Notes: generated by a model not told the origin, from the sequence alone. Positions 1-16,512 are shown, counted from the first letter of the stretch. The stretch is DNA of 64,000 nt from Amphimedon queenslandica (GCF_000090795.2 NW_003546326.1:106746-170745); one strand, 5' to 3'. Made by a program: numbers and translations.

Positions 1-161
1 TTTTTGCAGTTGATTTTTACAACTTTGCTTTTTGTAATATTAAATTTATTATGTCTCTTTTCTATTTATTGTTTTTGTACTCAGTCCTTTGTTAAAAAAT
101 CAATTTTTCTAATGTAAGATTCCGTATCTTTTCAAATTATTCGTGATTGAAAGCCACGCCC

Positions 162-1301
162 ATGAGATGCCCCACCCTTCAAAGTAATATTGAAATCAGC
201 AGCATGGAAGACAATGTCCATTCCATTGAAGTCTATTTGCACCCAGTGGCAGCTTTTGCCATTATAGACAGCCACGAGAGGCGCTCGAAAGACAACCAAA
301 CCCGAGTCATAGGCTCACTCCTAGGAACAAAGACGCCTGATGGAGTGTACGAGGTAATTTATTAAAAATATTATTATTTTAAAATGGTTGCACTCTCTTT
401 TGTTAGATCTCTTCTGCTTATCCCGTCCCACATAGCGAGTCAGAGGAAGAGGTGGCCATTGACATGAAATACGAGCAGTCGATGTACCAGCTTTATAAGA
501 CCATCAATCCAACTGACGTTGTCCTCGGATGGTATGAGATGGAAATATATTGAATTACGTTTGCTTGATTTATTTATTAATTTTATAGGTATGCAACAAA
601 CTCCACTATTAAGATGCACTCTGTCCTCATTCACGATTATTACAGCAAGAGAGACCCGCCTCCTGTCTACCTCACCTTTGATTGTAAGATGAGGAGTGGA
701 CGATTAGACATCAAAGCTTACGTCAGGTATGTATAATACAAAAAAAGATTATAATAATGTCTCTTTCTTTTGTTTCAGGTGTTCTTTAGGCGTTGAAACA
801 AAAGGCTACATCTTTTCTCCTATCCCAATCAAAATGGCGTACTACGATCCAGAGAGAGCGGCTGTCAATCTACTCAGGCAGAGCATATCAACGGATACTA
901 ACGAGACTCCAATTAAAACTGGTTTAGAACGTTTTGAAAATGTTCTAGGCAGCCTTGAAGACTCAATCGATGGTCTTTTGGCATACGTAGAGAAAGTGAA
1001 GGTTAGAAGAAAGCCAAAAGGTGGGATTTTGTTATTGTATCATTTTGTAGAGTGGAGATATACCAGCTGACAGTAAGATAGGACGTCTTTTGATGGAGCT
1101 CGTTTCAAAAGTCCCCAAATTGGATCCAAACCAGTTTGACAAGATAATGAACAACACAACACAGGCAAGAAAAATACAGTGTCAAGGAAAAATATTCTCT
1201 CTCTGTATTTGTAGGATCTCCTCATGATAGTATACTTGACTAATTTGACAAAGACTCAACTGGAATTAGGCGAACAAGTAGCTCACATACCTTCTAATTG
1301 A
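162..1301 (+). CDS. EIF3F: Eukaryotic translation initiation factor 3 subunit F (six exons)
   Basis: Subunit of the eIF3 complex, which binds the 40S ribosome during initiation in the cytoplasm. Exons read at 162-353, 407-531, 589-726, 779-1001, 1051-1164 and 1215-1301 join in frame to 292 residues. The first half is an MPN domain (VYLHPVAAFAIIDSHERR, then VIGSLLGT). The metal-binding JAMM histidines of active deubiquitinases are not evident, as is usual for this subunit. The end (DLLMIVYLTNLTKTQLELGE) matches the eIF3f C-terminus I know. Start 162 is the first ATG in frame; 204 (MEDNVHS) is an alternative just before the MPN domain. The N-terminus is short and lacks the long Pro/Ala-rich extension of the human protein. 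The last intron begins with GC, not GT. Confidence 0.93.
1165..1214 (+). other. GC-AG intron in EIF3F
   Basis: Exon 5 ends ...AACACAACACAG and the intron starts GCAAGA, a good match to the known GC-donor consensus (AG/GCAAG). The 50-bp intron ends TTTGTAG before GATCTCCTC. Only this choice gives the conserved NTTQ-DLLMIVYL junction of eIF3f; no nearby GT keeps the frame. Confidence 0.8.
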
Positions 1302-1462
1302 TTCCTATTAAGAATTGTGTTTTCAATGAACAATATTAAATTATATAAAAAAAAGAAATAAATTTCATTTGATGTTGCTTAGCTCTCTCTTTTTCCCCTA
1401 CTTCTCCAATAATGATTGAATGTTGAAAGAAAAGAATATTTGTCATCGTGGTAAAGGTGATG

Positions 1463-3765
1463 TTAGCTCATTTGATTTTCAGTTTCTTCCTCTTTCTTTG
1501 AACTATCTGACTGTGTTGTCTCCTGTGTCGCTGTAGAATAGACAGAGACGCAAGAGAGTAAAGGATAATTTCAAAATGCTCCCGTACTATAGTAAAGGGT
1601 CATTTTTATAATTTTTCTTGATACATATACACGTTCTTATGCTGTATATCAAGTTTGAGCTGATTCTGATCAAATTTGAATTTTTTATGAATTTCTAAAG
1701 TTGCTCAAAATTTGAGCCAAAGTCCCTGTACTATAGTACAGGGCGTTGGCTGAATTTTGTCAAAAATGGCTAGGAGAGAATTCTTCATTTTTATAATTTT
1801 TCTTGATACATATACATGTTCTTATGTTGTATATCAAGTTTGAGCTGAGTCTGATCAAATTTGGATTTTTTATGAATTTTTAAAGTTGCTCAAAAATCAG
1901 GCCAAAGTCCCTGTACTATAGTACAAGGTCGTTGGCCAAATTTCACCAAAAATGGCCAGGAGAGAATTCTGCATTTTTATAATTTTTCTTGATACATATA
2001 CACGTTTTTATGCTGTATATCAAGTTTGACCTGATTCTGATCCAATTTTAATTTTTTATGAATTTTTAAAGTTGCATAATTGTCAGTTTATGAAGCAGGA
2101 TTTTTAGCTCACTTAGCATTAGCATGCTTTGAATGTGTATAACAAAGTAATTGAAGTCATTCCTATTAGTACTTTAATTCAAAATATTAACTAAAAGTAC
2201 ATTACACCAAAATGCATGAAACAAAACCTGTTACCTTTTCCTTTCTTGTCTTTTTTCTCTTTCTTTTCGAGGCGGAGTTTCTCAAGTTCAATTTCCTGCC
2301 TTTTGTGAAATACAATATTTGAACCCAAAAAACAATACATGTACATGCATACCTCTTTAACTCCATGTCCAATCTTTTCTTTTTCAATGCTTCCACGTCC
2401 TTCAAGTATTCTACAAGAAACTCTTCTCTAGCGGAATCAACAGCTTTAAAAAACTCATCAACACCAGTTCCCAATATAGAAGACACGCCCACAGACTATA
2501 AAAGTATAACAATAATAAAATACTCACACACACACGTACGGTTAGATTTTCATAAAATTTATCCAACACTAAACTCATTGAGCGTGTGAGATTGCTTGAG
2601 TATGAATCCTAGAATTAATAATAATAACAATAATAATAATAACGATAATAATAATAATAAAACAATAATAATGATGATGATGATAATAATAACGATAATA
2701 ATGATAAAACTTAATTTACATCATCATCAAGAGCTTTATCAAATGCTTCAAAGTCTTTCATCCATTCCTGAGCAAACTTGTGATCCACAATATCCGTCTG
2801 TACATGTACATGTACGTGTTTGTGTGTGAGAGAGAGATAGAGGGGTAAGATGAACCGTGTCTCACATCACTAGCAAACCTTATTTAGTACAATGATGAAT
2901 GGCAACTGAAACTTGTACAGGATACTACAAATGAAAAAAGATAAACGTTCATAACTCCAAACATCCTCTCCCTTCTCCCCCTAACCTGCAAGCATACAAC
3001 ATGTTTGACATGAAAGTAACCGGACTGACGCATCTGACAGTATCAATAACGTACACTATTACTGTAGGAAACAATGAAGCCTACATGAAAAAAGAGAAAT
3101 AGTAAAATTTCTTGAACTCTCTTTCTCTTCTTACTAAGCTCTCAGCGATAATACTGCCAGAGGCTGACCAGGTAAAGACTTCAATCTGACCCGGTGTGTC
3201 AAAAATGACATACCTAAAACAGACTCGGTGATCCAAGACTCATGATAAAGTATCATCATTGAACTGACTTGATTTCTGGTGGCTGCTTGTCAACGAAGCT
3301 GATCACCTGATCCATTCTGGTTGTGAATAGATTCAAAGACGTGACAATGGCGCCGTTTGGACCGAGGCCATACTGGGACATGATGCTTTTATAATTAACA
3401 GTGTCTCGAATGTCTAAAATTAATTAACAAGGTGTGGTCATTGATTAATTAATATTAATGTTCACACCATGAATGGCAGAAATAGAATTAATGTTACCTA
3501 TGTTAACTGGATAGGGTACGACCTGTACAGCCGGGTCTAGATTAACCAGGTAAGGTGGACGCTTTTGTTCGCCTAAAAAGGACGTTATTCTCTAGAAAGT
3601 GAGTTTGTTTTCAGTAATTTTAAAGTGAGAGGTTTTGCAAACTTGAACAAATGTGGTTTTCCCGGATCCTGCCATACCAAGGACTATTATGCACGTCGGT
3701 TTGTTGGTGCTAGAAGCTCCTTCAGACGGAGAAGGTCCTTCTAAACCTGCCATACACTCAGCCAT
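1463..3765 (-). CDS. GPN1: GPN-loop GTPase 1
   Basis: Cytoplasmic GTPase that assembles RNA polymerase II and helps import it into the nucleus. Reading leftward from ATG 3765, the first exon carries the P-loop [10 protein letters not shown]. Later exons give NLDPAV, the family-defining Gly-Pro-Asn loop ([16 protein letters not shown], about 3340-3400), the [16 protein letters not shown] switch II region (about 3140-3210), [11 protein letters not shown] and [12 protein letters not shown]. The C-terminal exons are at 2353-2495 ([16 protein letters not shown]), 2235-2299 ([14 protein letters not shown]) and 1463-1530 ([12 protein letters not shown]...stop); their phases match. The last intron (1531-2234) holds a copy of the 185-bp palindrome repeat, in antisense orientation to this gene. 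A further ATG at 3753 could also start translation. Confidence 0.93.
1560..2130 (+). repeat. Palindrome-bearing 185-bp tandem repeat, GPN1 intron copy
   Basis: About two and a half units of the dispersed repeat. The perfect palindrome CCCTGTACTATAGTACAGGG is at 1724-1743, a one-mismatch copy at 1909-1928 (185 bp later), and a degraded core at about 1581-1600. Each unit also carries the text TGATACATATACACGTTCTT and AAGTTTGAGCTGATTCTGAT. At the right edge (about 2100-2140) TTTTTAGCTCACTTAGCAT...GCATGCTTT resembles the inverted terminal sequence of the element at 45087-45326, suggesting a transposon end. Confidence 0.85.
2624..2712. repeat. AAT/ATGATA simple repeat in a GPN1 intron
   Basis: Imperfect AAT and GATGAT run between GPN1 exons. 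It yields meaningless Asn/Ile-rich open frames. Confidence 0.85.
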
Positions 3766-4053
3766 GCTTTCACATAAGGTGCAAGTGTACGGAGAGAAAC
3801 GAAGGCACCACACTCCGTGTAATGCATAACACGTGTTGACATGTGGCTAGCCACGTGAACGCACGTGTGCACATCAAAAATTATTGATAAAAAAATGATC
3901 TTGATATTTAAGTTTGTCTCTACACTAAACGACACACTACACATCCAGAGAACATACAAAACAGATAAAAGAAGCGTCTTGATGTGTACACACATCTCCA
4001 TACATTAACAAAGCAATAGAATAAAATCCACTCTTGTAGTGATGAGAGGTGAG

Positions 4054-8522
<4,469 letters not shown>

Positions 8523-8870
8523 AATAATGATGACACTAGTTGCTTTATCCTTCCATTGATTGTATGAACATCATTTGTTCTTATTGTTAATGAGATTTAT
8601 TAATAATTTGTTCAAAATTTTTACTGCCTAGTTGCTGTTGAGCATTAGTCTGGTTGAATTTTTGAAATGCAATTAGATTATACTGAATATAAAAAACTGT
8701 ACTCAATAAAATGGATTTATGCGCAGTTATTTTGGAACAGTGTGGGCGTGGCTCATTCGGATTGTACGTACACGTGTAAATTATTGACAATGATCAGGTG
8801 TTTCTTTTCTGCACGAGATCGTCACACAAAAGCAGGTTCTCTAAAGTAAAGTCTGAACAAGCAAGGATTA

Positions 8871-11575
8871 ATGATGGAGATGGAAATAGACTGCTCACAG
8901 ATGATAGATGTTAAGAAGCAAGATTTCTCCGTGGTACGCAAGATGATGAAAGACTATTGGGAGGATTGGGCAGCCTACCAGACAGAGAGTGGGACGACAA
9001 TGGAGCTAATGGTTGGAGAAAAGCACTACAACGTAGCAATGCAGTTCTACGACCTGGATAGGATGGACGTGCTTGGCGCTCTACCGAAATTAGCAGGAAT
9101 GGACGTCCTGGAGCTTGGAGGAGGATCGGGGTAAAGGCAGCTGTTTATGAAATTTAGTTTTGTGTTGATAACGAGAGCACATTCCTCTCATTAGATTAAA
9201 GATGCAGTAGTTAGATCTAGTACTTTTGCTTTTAGAATAATTATGTTCTTTTATCAATAGTCGATATTCGGGTGAGCTGGCAAAGAGGGCAAAGACGGTG
9301 ATATCGACTGATTTGATAGAGTCATTTTTAAAAGAGAATGAAGAAAAGAACGGCCCCTCTCATCCCAACCTCTCCTTTAGAGTATTGGATGCTGCCCAGC
9401 TGGACTATCCTCCTGCCTCTTTTGATATGATATTTACTAACTGGCTCCTAATGTATCTTAACGATCAAGATACTGAGAGGTTTATTCAAAATGCAATAAT
9501 GTAAGCTAAGCAGAGCAAGCATGTAGGGACTATACTGATTTATTATGATGTGTATTTTGGCACTTTTAGGATGCTCAGACCAGGTGGGTATATATTCCTA
9601 AGAGAGTCTCATTTTAAACCAGCTGGCCACAGGATCCAGTCAGTTAATCCAACCATATATCGATCAATGATGGTAATGAAGCAATCATATTATATTATAC
9701 TGTAATATTATTAATATGTGTTTGACCTTTTGATGCTGCTGCTGCTGAAATAGACATGTCATAGTAGATTATTTATTTTAATATTGTCATTGTTTATTTT
9801 CCCACTGTTGCTGATGTTTTAACAATAATGCTCTGTAGTTTCAATTAGAAGTATATTAACTATGATTTGCAGTGCATTTCAGTTTCTTATCAGTACATGC
9901 CCTCACATGGAATCGATGTACATTTTATCTTTTTTATCCTTTAGGAATATTACGATTACTTTGCTAATGTCCGCTACACTGACGAGAAAGGTGACACTTA
10001 TTTCTTTGAGTTCCTAAACGGAGGAAACTGTCAGACCTACGTCTATCGTAAAGCGAACCCAAGCCAAGTCTTCTACTTGTGGCGAAAGACTAAAGTGACT
10101 CAATCCCCTAGCATGATATCGGTCCAAAGACTCTTGGACGATGCACTGTACTCACCCGAGAATATGACTGTCTATGAGAGTGTGATTGGGGATGGGTTTA
10201 TGAGCCCTGGTGGTTTGGACTTTTCTAAGGTATGGAATACATTATATACAGTTATGACTGTATCCAATGTATGTACTTGTATTTGTGTGTGTATGTATAT
10301 CTATGTATGAGTGTTTGGGCTACACTGAAACCACAATACAAGCTTCCTGGCAGTGATTATTAGTTGTTGTGGCCAGTAGTATTGTTCTCTTGTAAAGGGA
10401 ATATATAAAGTTATTGAAGTGAATAATGTGAATTGTGCAATAACAAATAACAAATCTTGTTCACACCTCAAGGTGTAAACAAGGTGTCAGAAACAAAAAT
10501 ATTTTCAAGACAAAAAATTTATTAAATTATTATTTTTATTGAATTAATTTTATATTTTAATGAAGAGATGGTTTGTCATTGTGTAGGAGTTATTGAGCAA
10601 ACTGAACTTAACCTCTGACTCTGTTGTATTGGACGTTGGCTGTGGACTTGGTGGTCTTGCATCTTATTTGATAAAAGTATAAGAATCAAATAACAGCTGG
10701 AATGACTCTCCCTCCTCCTCTCTCTCTCTCTCTTTTAGGAGTGTGATGTTGATTGCGTTGGTTTAGAGCTGTCAATGGTGGCCAGTCAAGCTTCAATACT
10801 GAGGCTGAACTCACTCTCAGTTAATAAGGTAAAGGAGGAGGGAAGGAGCAGCTGTTAATAGTATCTGCTTGGCAGGGACGCATGCACATTGCTGATGTAG
10901 TACGTACTAATTTTTCCGAGAGCTCCTTTGATGCCATCATTGCTAGAGAGACTATTGAATATGTTGGAAGGAAGAGTTTACTCTTTAAGAAAGCACTGGT
11001 GAGCTTGTTTGTATTGTGCCCACCTCTCTGTCTATTTCCTATTGTATATTGATTAGATAAGAGCTTCTTTATTTTCCACATACATTTGCTATACACATTT
11101 AGTCTTGGCTGAAACCAAAAGGGCAACTACTGTTAGGTGAGTATTGTCTAGGAAAGATGGAGCCACTGAGTATAGAGACAGAAGAGATACTCCACTCAGA
11201 AGGAATGGACTTATTAACTATTGAGGACCTCACACAAGTAAGCTGTGGCCTATCTGATTATCATTACAATGGAGGGACCCCTTTTGTTTCCACAGCTGCT
11301 CAAGAATGCTGGCTATGTTAACATAAAGACTGAGGATTATACTCATTTATACGTACAGTACATTAAAGAGGACCTATCCAAACTGACACTCACTGAGGTA
11401 AGGAAAGGTGACCTTTCTCTTTTATAATGTATTCTTTTTCTTTCCAAAGGGTCTACCAGAAGGAGTAAGGATTCATTTTACTAACTTATGGCAGACTTTG
11501 GTCACTGCTTTAAACAACAGAGAGTTAGCTTGGACCCTAGTCACAGCTACATCTCCTGATTCTGAAGGACGCTAG
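8871..11575 (+). CDS. Phosphoethanolamine N-methyltransferase with two methyltransferase domains (ten exons)
   Basis: Predicted cytosolic S-adenosylmethionine-dependent enzyme converting phosphoethanolamine to phosphocholine in three methylations, for phosphatidylcholine synthesis without dietary choline. Ten exons (8871-9130, 9261-9500, 9570-9672, 9945-10229, 10587-10676, 10739-10828, 10876-10998, 11103-11237, 11296-11397, 11450-11575) join to 517 residues in frame. Domain 1 has SAM motif I VLELGGGSGRYSGELA; domain 2 has VLDVGCGLGGLASYL and later SWLKPKGQLLLGEYC. Two-domain PMTs are known in plants; nematodes split the two activities over PMT-1 and PMT-2; vertebrates lack the enzyme. An apparent GTGAGT at 11137 is not used, since reading through keeps the conserved LLLGEYC. 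Confidence 0.9.
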
Positions 11576-11757
11576 CTAGCAGCTGTCATGCATGTACTTT
11601 TATATTTAATAAATCAGGCCTATAAATATATTATAATACCTATGCTGATCATTAATTTTGTTTATAACAAAAACAATTTATTACAAATGATGTTAATAAT
11701 GATTAATTACGAAAGTGTGAAACAAGCAAAACAAGTGTTTCTTGACTGGTTATTTTC

Positions 11758-14700
11758 TCATTCATCAGTAATTGCTACACAAAGCTTCTCCTGTATTAAG
11801 AAACTAGTCAGTATGTTGTTGATAGATTCATTGCAGCGTTTCAATTGAGACTCCATTGACTGAAGGAGCTCTTCTCTTACTTTGCTGTTGGTTCCTCGTG
11901 TAACTGCCCGTGATCTGAGGGAAGAGTGGGGGAGAATAAAGTAGAAAACTTTCTCTGTGTTTATCCATTATGTGTTCTGTTGCTTCTACCTCTCTTTCTC
12001 TCTTACCTGGGGTGGTTCTCTTGATTTAATATGTTGATTTTTGTGTTTGTGTGATTAATAATGTACATCATTTCCTCCAATATGTCAACAACTATGCGTT
12101 AAGCAAAAAACAATTTCAATTTTTAAAATCATAAAACAAGCAAGTGGCTTGCTTAGTATAAAGACTGCTTAGAGGGTTGGGGGACATACCAACAACATAA
12201 TTGAAGAACTTTTGATAAGTGAAACTTCCTCTTTTCTTAATGAGAGACATCAGTGGCATCAGAGGAGAGGGATCTGCTTTATTTCTTGTCCAATTATATT
12301 GTAATAGTACTAACAACTGGCCAATAGCTACGTCAGTACATGCATCAGAAAATACTACGTCCTAAAAATATTTAAGCACTATTACATAATGCATATTTTT
12401 AAATAATAATATTGATTATTTATTTTTATTTATTATTATTGATACCTTAACTGCATATGTTATAATGTTAATCACGTATGGTAGAATGGACTCGTTTGTA
12501 CATCCGATCAAATAAAGTGAGCGACCTTTAGAATAGTATCAACAAAAAGTAGCGCAACACAATGACTCACTAGGGACCTGTCCTGGTGGTGGTGGTGGGG
12601 TCTCTGGGTGACTATGTCCCTCCACTTTATCGTCCGGTAAAAGTCCAACCAGTTCCGTTGCCAAGTTGCATGCATTCTGAAAATCAACACCCACGCATAA
12701 TTAAGCATCAAATTTGATAAAACGATACCTTTATGTCGCCTAATAATAGATAGGAATTGACCAGCTGTAATAAAACTCTGACATTTTCAAGCTACAAATT
12801 AAGAAAAATACGTTTAAAAAGTATAGCTCTATAGTTCCGTTACTTTCTCTCTTTCATTTGCTTTCATTTTCTGTCTTTCGTGTTGGAGGATTCTTCTAAC
12901 TGCTTCAATATCTCCTTTATAAAGCATCATGTCTGCTTTAAAAGCAACCAGCCATGACCAATCTGATGTGTTCCACTGCTGACAGAGACGACTAAACTCT
13001 GAGGAGAAAAGAGAGAGAGAGGGGGGAGAGAGAGTGAGGGGAAAGAGGAGAGAGTGGTACTACTAACCACTGCGATAAGTATTGCAAGAATGGAGGAAGT
13101 TATAGCAATCAATTGCAACGAAAAAATTCTCCAAGTGAGAATCGCTGGATTTCGTGCCTGCAAAAATTATTAAAGGAGAAGAGAGTATTAAAAGGGTAGG
13201 AGTACATACATACAACACATTATAATAGACGTTATTGCATACCAGGTGTCTGTAGATTCACCAGTACCGAGTGGGCCTGCTGCTCCTCTTGCTTCTTTTT
13301 CACTTTCAAAAATCTAATAAGAATTATCAATTATACTGACAATATATATACATCAATGGCTACCTAGACTCAAGAGAAACATCTTCAATTAAAGCCCAAC
13401 ACTTTGCAGAGTCTGCAACATCATATTTCATTAATCAGACCGATATTAGAGGGGCTTACTCTCCGTTATTTGGTGGACGTGTGAGTAATAGGACCAAGCT
13501 GTCTCGAAGAAGAGGAACACGCTGATGTAGAAGCAAGCAATGGCTACTTGTCTTGGAGGGTCAAAGGGAACTCTTTGAGACGAACTGAATCCGGATACGT
13601 ACTCTAAACCTTTCCAACGTACCTTGGCAGGTCTGGGAAATAAGATACAATAGTAACTTGAGAACCATGAATGAGGCATACTGATGAGACAGACACCCTG
13701 GTACAGCTAGGGCTTGAAATTGGCTTGATTTTTGAGTGACTTTAAAAAATTGTAAAAAATCCAATTTTGATCGGAATCAGCTCAAACTTGATAAATAACA
13801 TAAGAACATGTACATGTATATGTATCAGAAAATATTATAAAAATGAAGAACTCTCTCCTAGCCATTTTTGGTGAAATTTGGCCAACGACCCTGTACTATA
13901 GTACAGGGACTTTGGCCTGATTTTGGAGTAACTTTTAAAATCGTAAAAAATCCAATTATGATCGGAATCAGCTCAAACTTGATAAATAACATAAGAACAT
14001 GTATATGTATCAGAAAATATTATAAAAATGAAGAACTCTCTCCTAGCCATTTTTGGTGAAATTTGGCCAACGACCCTGTACTATAGTACAGGGACTTTGG
14101 CCTGATTTTGGAGTAACTTTTAAAATCGTAAAAAATCCAATTATGATCGGAATCAGCTCAAATTTGATAAATAACATAAGAACATGTATATGTATCAGAA
14201 AATATTATAAAAATGAAGAACTCTCTCCTAGCCATTTCTGGTGAAATTTGGCCAATGACCCTGTACTATAGTACAGGGACTTTGGCCTGATTTTGGAGTA
14301 ACTTTAAAAAATCATTAAAAAATCCAATTTTGATCGGAATCAGCTCAAACTTGATAAATAATGTAAGAACATGTATATGTATCAGAAAATGTCATAAAAA
14401 TGAAGAACTCTCTCTGAGCCATTTTTGGCGAAATTTGGCCAACAACCCTGTACTATAGTACAGGGACTTTGGCCTGCTTCTGGAGTAACTTTAAAAAATC
14501 ATAAAAAATCCAATTTTGATCGGAATTAGCTCAAACTTGAAATACAACATATGTACATGTATATGTATCAGAAAAATATAAAAAAATGACAAATTCTCTT
14601 TGAGCCAATTTTGAGAAAATGCCTTGTACTATACAAGCAGGTGTAGTACAGTCATATTTTAAAAAGTACATTATTTAAAGTACATAAGTCTATTCAAAGA

Positions 14701-16371
14701 TAGGTCTATTCAACAGACTCACAAGTGAGGGCTGATCTGCTTATTACTAAGTACTATTTGAGCCCAGCCACACTTTTCAGCAACCATCAGAAATATCTTA
14801 TGAAGACACTCCCAAGCAGCCTTCCCTGATAATGAAGATTGCCCAATGGCTACTGAAGGAGACAAATAAGAGGAAAAAGAGAGAGAGAGAGAGAGAGAAA
14901 GATCAGGGAAAGGGATAATAAAATATTTAAAAGCAAGCAAAAGCTGACAATTTTTCCCTCCGAGTGTCCTCTCAACTGTAATGGTCGTCAAGTAGCAGGC
15001 AGAGACTTCAAGCCATTGGCATATGTGACTGGTCTTAAGGACGAGAGTTTGACCGGATGATCTCAACGTGGGTTGGTCTATGACGATCCATCCTGACGTA
15101 GCAAGGAGTGGGATCAATTCCGTCACTATTATAAATAACATTAATTGCATGTATAGTGTTATTATAATTCTGGAATAACTGTATAGTGACCTAGTACGTT
15201 CCTGTGAGAGTCACTGACAGCTGAAGTACAAGTACCAGAAGAAGATTGAGCTAGTGAGTCGTACAAGTCAAGCTATATAGGGAGAAGATAAGGTTATAAA
15301 AATTAATACCGTATAGCCGGAAATTTTGGAGGGAGTAAAATTTGGCGAATTGCTAAATTTTGGTTATTGGCAGATTTTAATTTGGCGAATTAGTGGCCAC
15401 GTGCCATTGAGCATGCGTATAAAGGCTCAAAATGACGGTTTTTATTTTGGCGAATGAAACTCTATTCGCCAAATTCGCCAAATTTTTGTCCCTCCAAATT
15501 TTTGTGCTATACGGTAATGCGTTCCTGTACTACCGTATAGCGGGATTTATTGACGAGTAAAAAATTTGAGGAAAACAGTAAATTTCCCCGGTTGGCGAAT
15601 TTAAATTTAACGAATAGTGCCCTTCGTGTACACGTGGCACAAAGTACAAAATTTTTGACGGTTATTAAATTTGACGTTTTATTTTAAATCGTCAACTCGT
15701 CAAAATAAAACCTTTGTCAATAAATCCCGCTATACGGTATAATATTTATGACTATACAGCTTACTCCAAGGGTTGTTACTGTTTCCGGAAACCGTTTCAG
15801 AATTACAATTGTTATCTTTGCTCTCCATAACACATCCACAATATTCTCTATTATAATTAATAATTAATAGTTATTACAGGCTCCGCCTACCTGCCGTCCC
15901 AATTAAAACAGTCTTTTGACTTGACGGAGGCAACAGCTCAAACACGTCTCTCAGCTCTGATTTTGACTCTGCCCCTTCCAAACTATCGAGTCCACTCAGT
16001 TCGTCAACGAGTTGTCCGACTAACTTTTGAAGCTCCTCCTCTTTCTGGAAGCGAGTGCACCTGTACATGTACATGTATTTTTACGTAGATATGGCACACA
16101 ATATATCGATCTTACAATTCAACGAGCGTTTGGGCTGCACCTTGGAGCTCGTTGCATGCCAAATGAAGTTTGAAGGCCTCATACTAAAATGGGCGTGGTT
16201 AAAAAGTAGGAGGGGCTACAAAATGGCATATACCTGCACAATGAATCTGAAAGGGAAGAGAGATTTAGCCGTCAGAATCCAAGCATGCGCTTCATGGCGT
16301 AGGTTTTCTTGGAGCTTCTCCTTTGCCTTTTGAACTATCCACAGACAATCGTCTTCTTCGATACTTGGCAT
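11758..16371 (-). CDS. INTS10: Integrator complex subunit 10
   Basis: Subunit of the nuclear Integrator complex, which cleaves snRNA and promoter-proximal transcripts of RNA polymerase II. First exon 16234-16371 (MPSIEEDDCLWIVQKAKEKL...HAWILTAKSLFP) matches the INTS10 N-terminus; exon 2 is 16116-16183 (YEAFKLHLACNELQ); the next (LCTRFQKEEELQKLVGQLV) begins near 16060. Further exons give LKRFPETVTTLG, VTELIPLLATSGW, SGKAAWECLHKIF and ARPAKVRWKGLEY. The end has QLLVLLQYNWTRN, SFTYQKFFNYVV, DILEEMMYIINHT and RAVTRGTNSKVREELLQSME before a stop at 11758, all in INTS10 order. Large introns carry the repeat array at 13690-14650 and two MITEs at 15307-15739. Every exon border was not fixed. Confidence 0.85.
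13690..14650 (-). repeat. Palindrome-bearing 185-bp tandem array, INTS10 intron copy
   Basis: About five units in the orientation opposite to the GPN1 copy. The palindrome CCCTGTACTATAGTACAGGG is perfect at 13889-13908, 14074-14093, 14259-14278 and 14446-14465, with spacings of 185, 185 and 187 bp. Two successive units are nearly identical: they give the same 63-residue spurious open frame at 13868 and 14053. Outer units are more diverged, as expected for array growth from the middle. Confidence 0.95.
15307..15516. mobile_element. MITE 1 with TACCGTATAGC terminal inverted repeats
   Basis: Begins TACCGTATAGCCGGAAATTT and ends AAATTTTTGTGCTATACGGTA; the ends are inverted copies. Inner segments also pair (TTTGGCGAAT near the left, ATTCGCCAAA near the right), so the whole 210 bp can fold into a long hairpin. 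No coding capacity. Lies in an INTS10 intron. Confidence 0.85.
15531..15739. mobile_element. MITE 2 with the same terminal inverted repeats
   Basis: Begins TACCGTATAGCGGGATTTAT and ends ATAAATCCCGCTATACGGTA, a 20-bp exact inverted repeat. It starts only 15 bp after MITE 1. The interior differs from MITE 1 but shares the GGCGAAT theme. It is non-coding, 209 bp, and also foldable (GACGAGTAAA against CGTCAACTCGTC). Confidence 0.88.
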
Positions 16372-16512
16372 TTTATTAATTATTATTATTAACTAAGTAA
16401 CGGCTTCCCGCCCGAGTTGCCGGGTAATTAGACCACACCTACAACGTGGAGGAGGATCAGGAGGAGGGGCTAAGCATTCTTAAATCTTCGACATAATTAA
16501 AATTATTCGTGC
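16372..16512. promoter_or_regulatory. Short divergent promoter between INTS10 and the coiled-coil gene
   Basis: Only 141 bp separate the two start codons, so both genes must be driven from here. No clear TATA box was seen. It contains a GGAGGAGGATCAGGAGGAGG purine tract. Confidence 0.45.

Noticed and set aside
11136-11140. GTGAGT as an intron donor in the methyltransferase gene
   Set aside because: Reading through keeps the frame and the conserved LLLGEYC; using it would remove core sequence.
13868-14244. Two identical 63-residue open frames (starting [13 protein letters not shown])
   Set aside because: They are the same frame in successive units of the non-coding tandem repeat in an INTS10 intron, and begin and end at repeat landmarks.
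13690-14650. Regularly spaced palindromes as a CRISPR array
   Set aside because: The whole 185-bp unit is repeated, so there are no unique spacers, and this is animal nuclear DNA.
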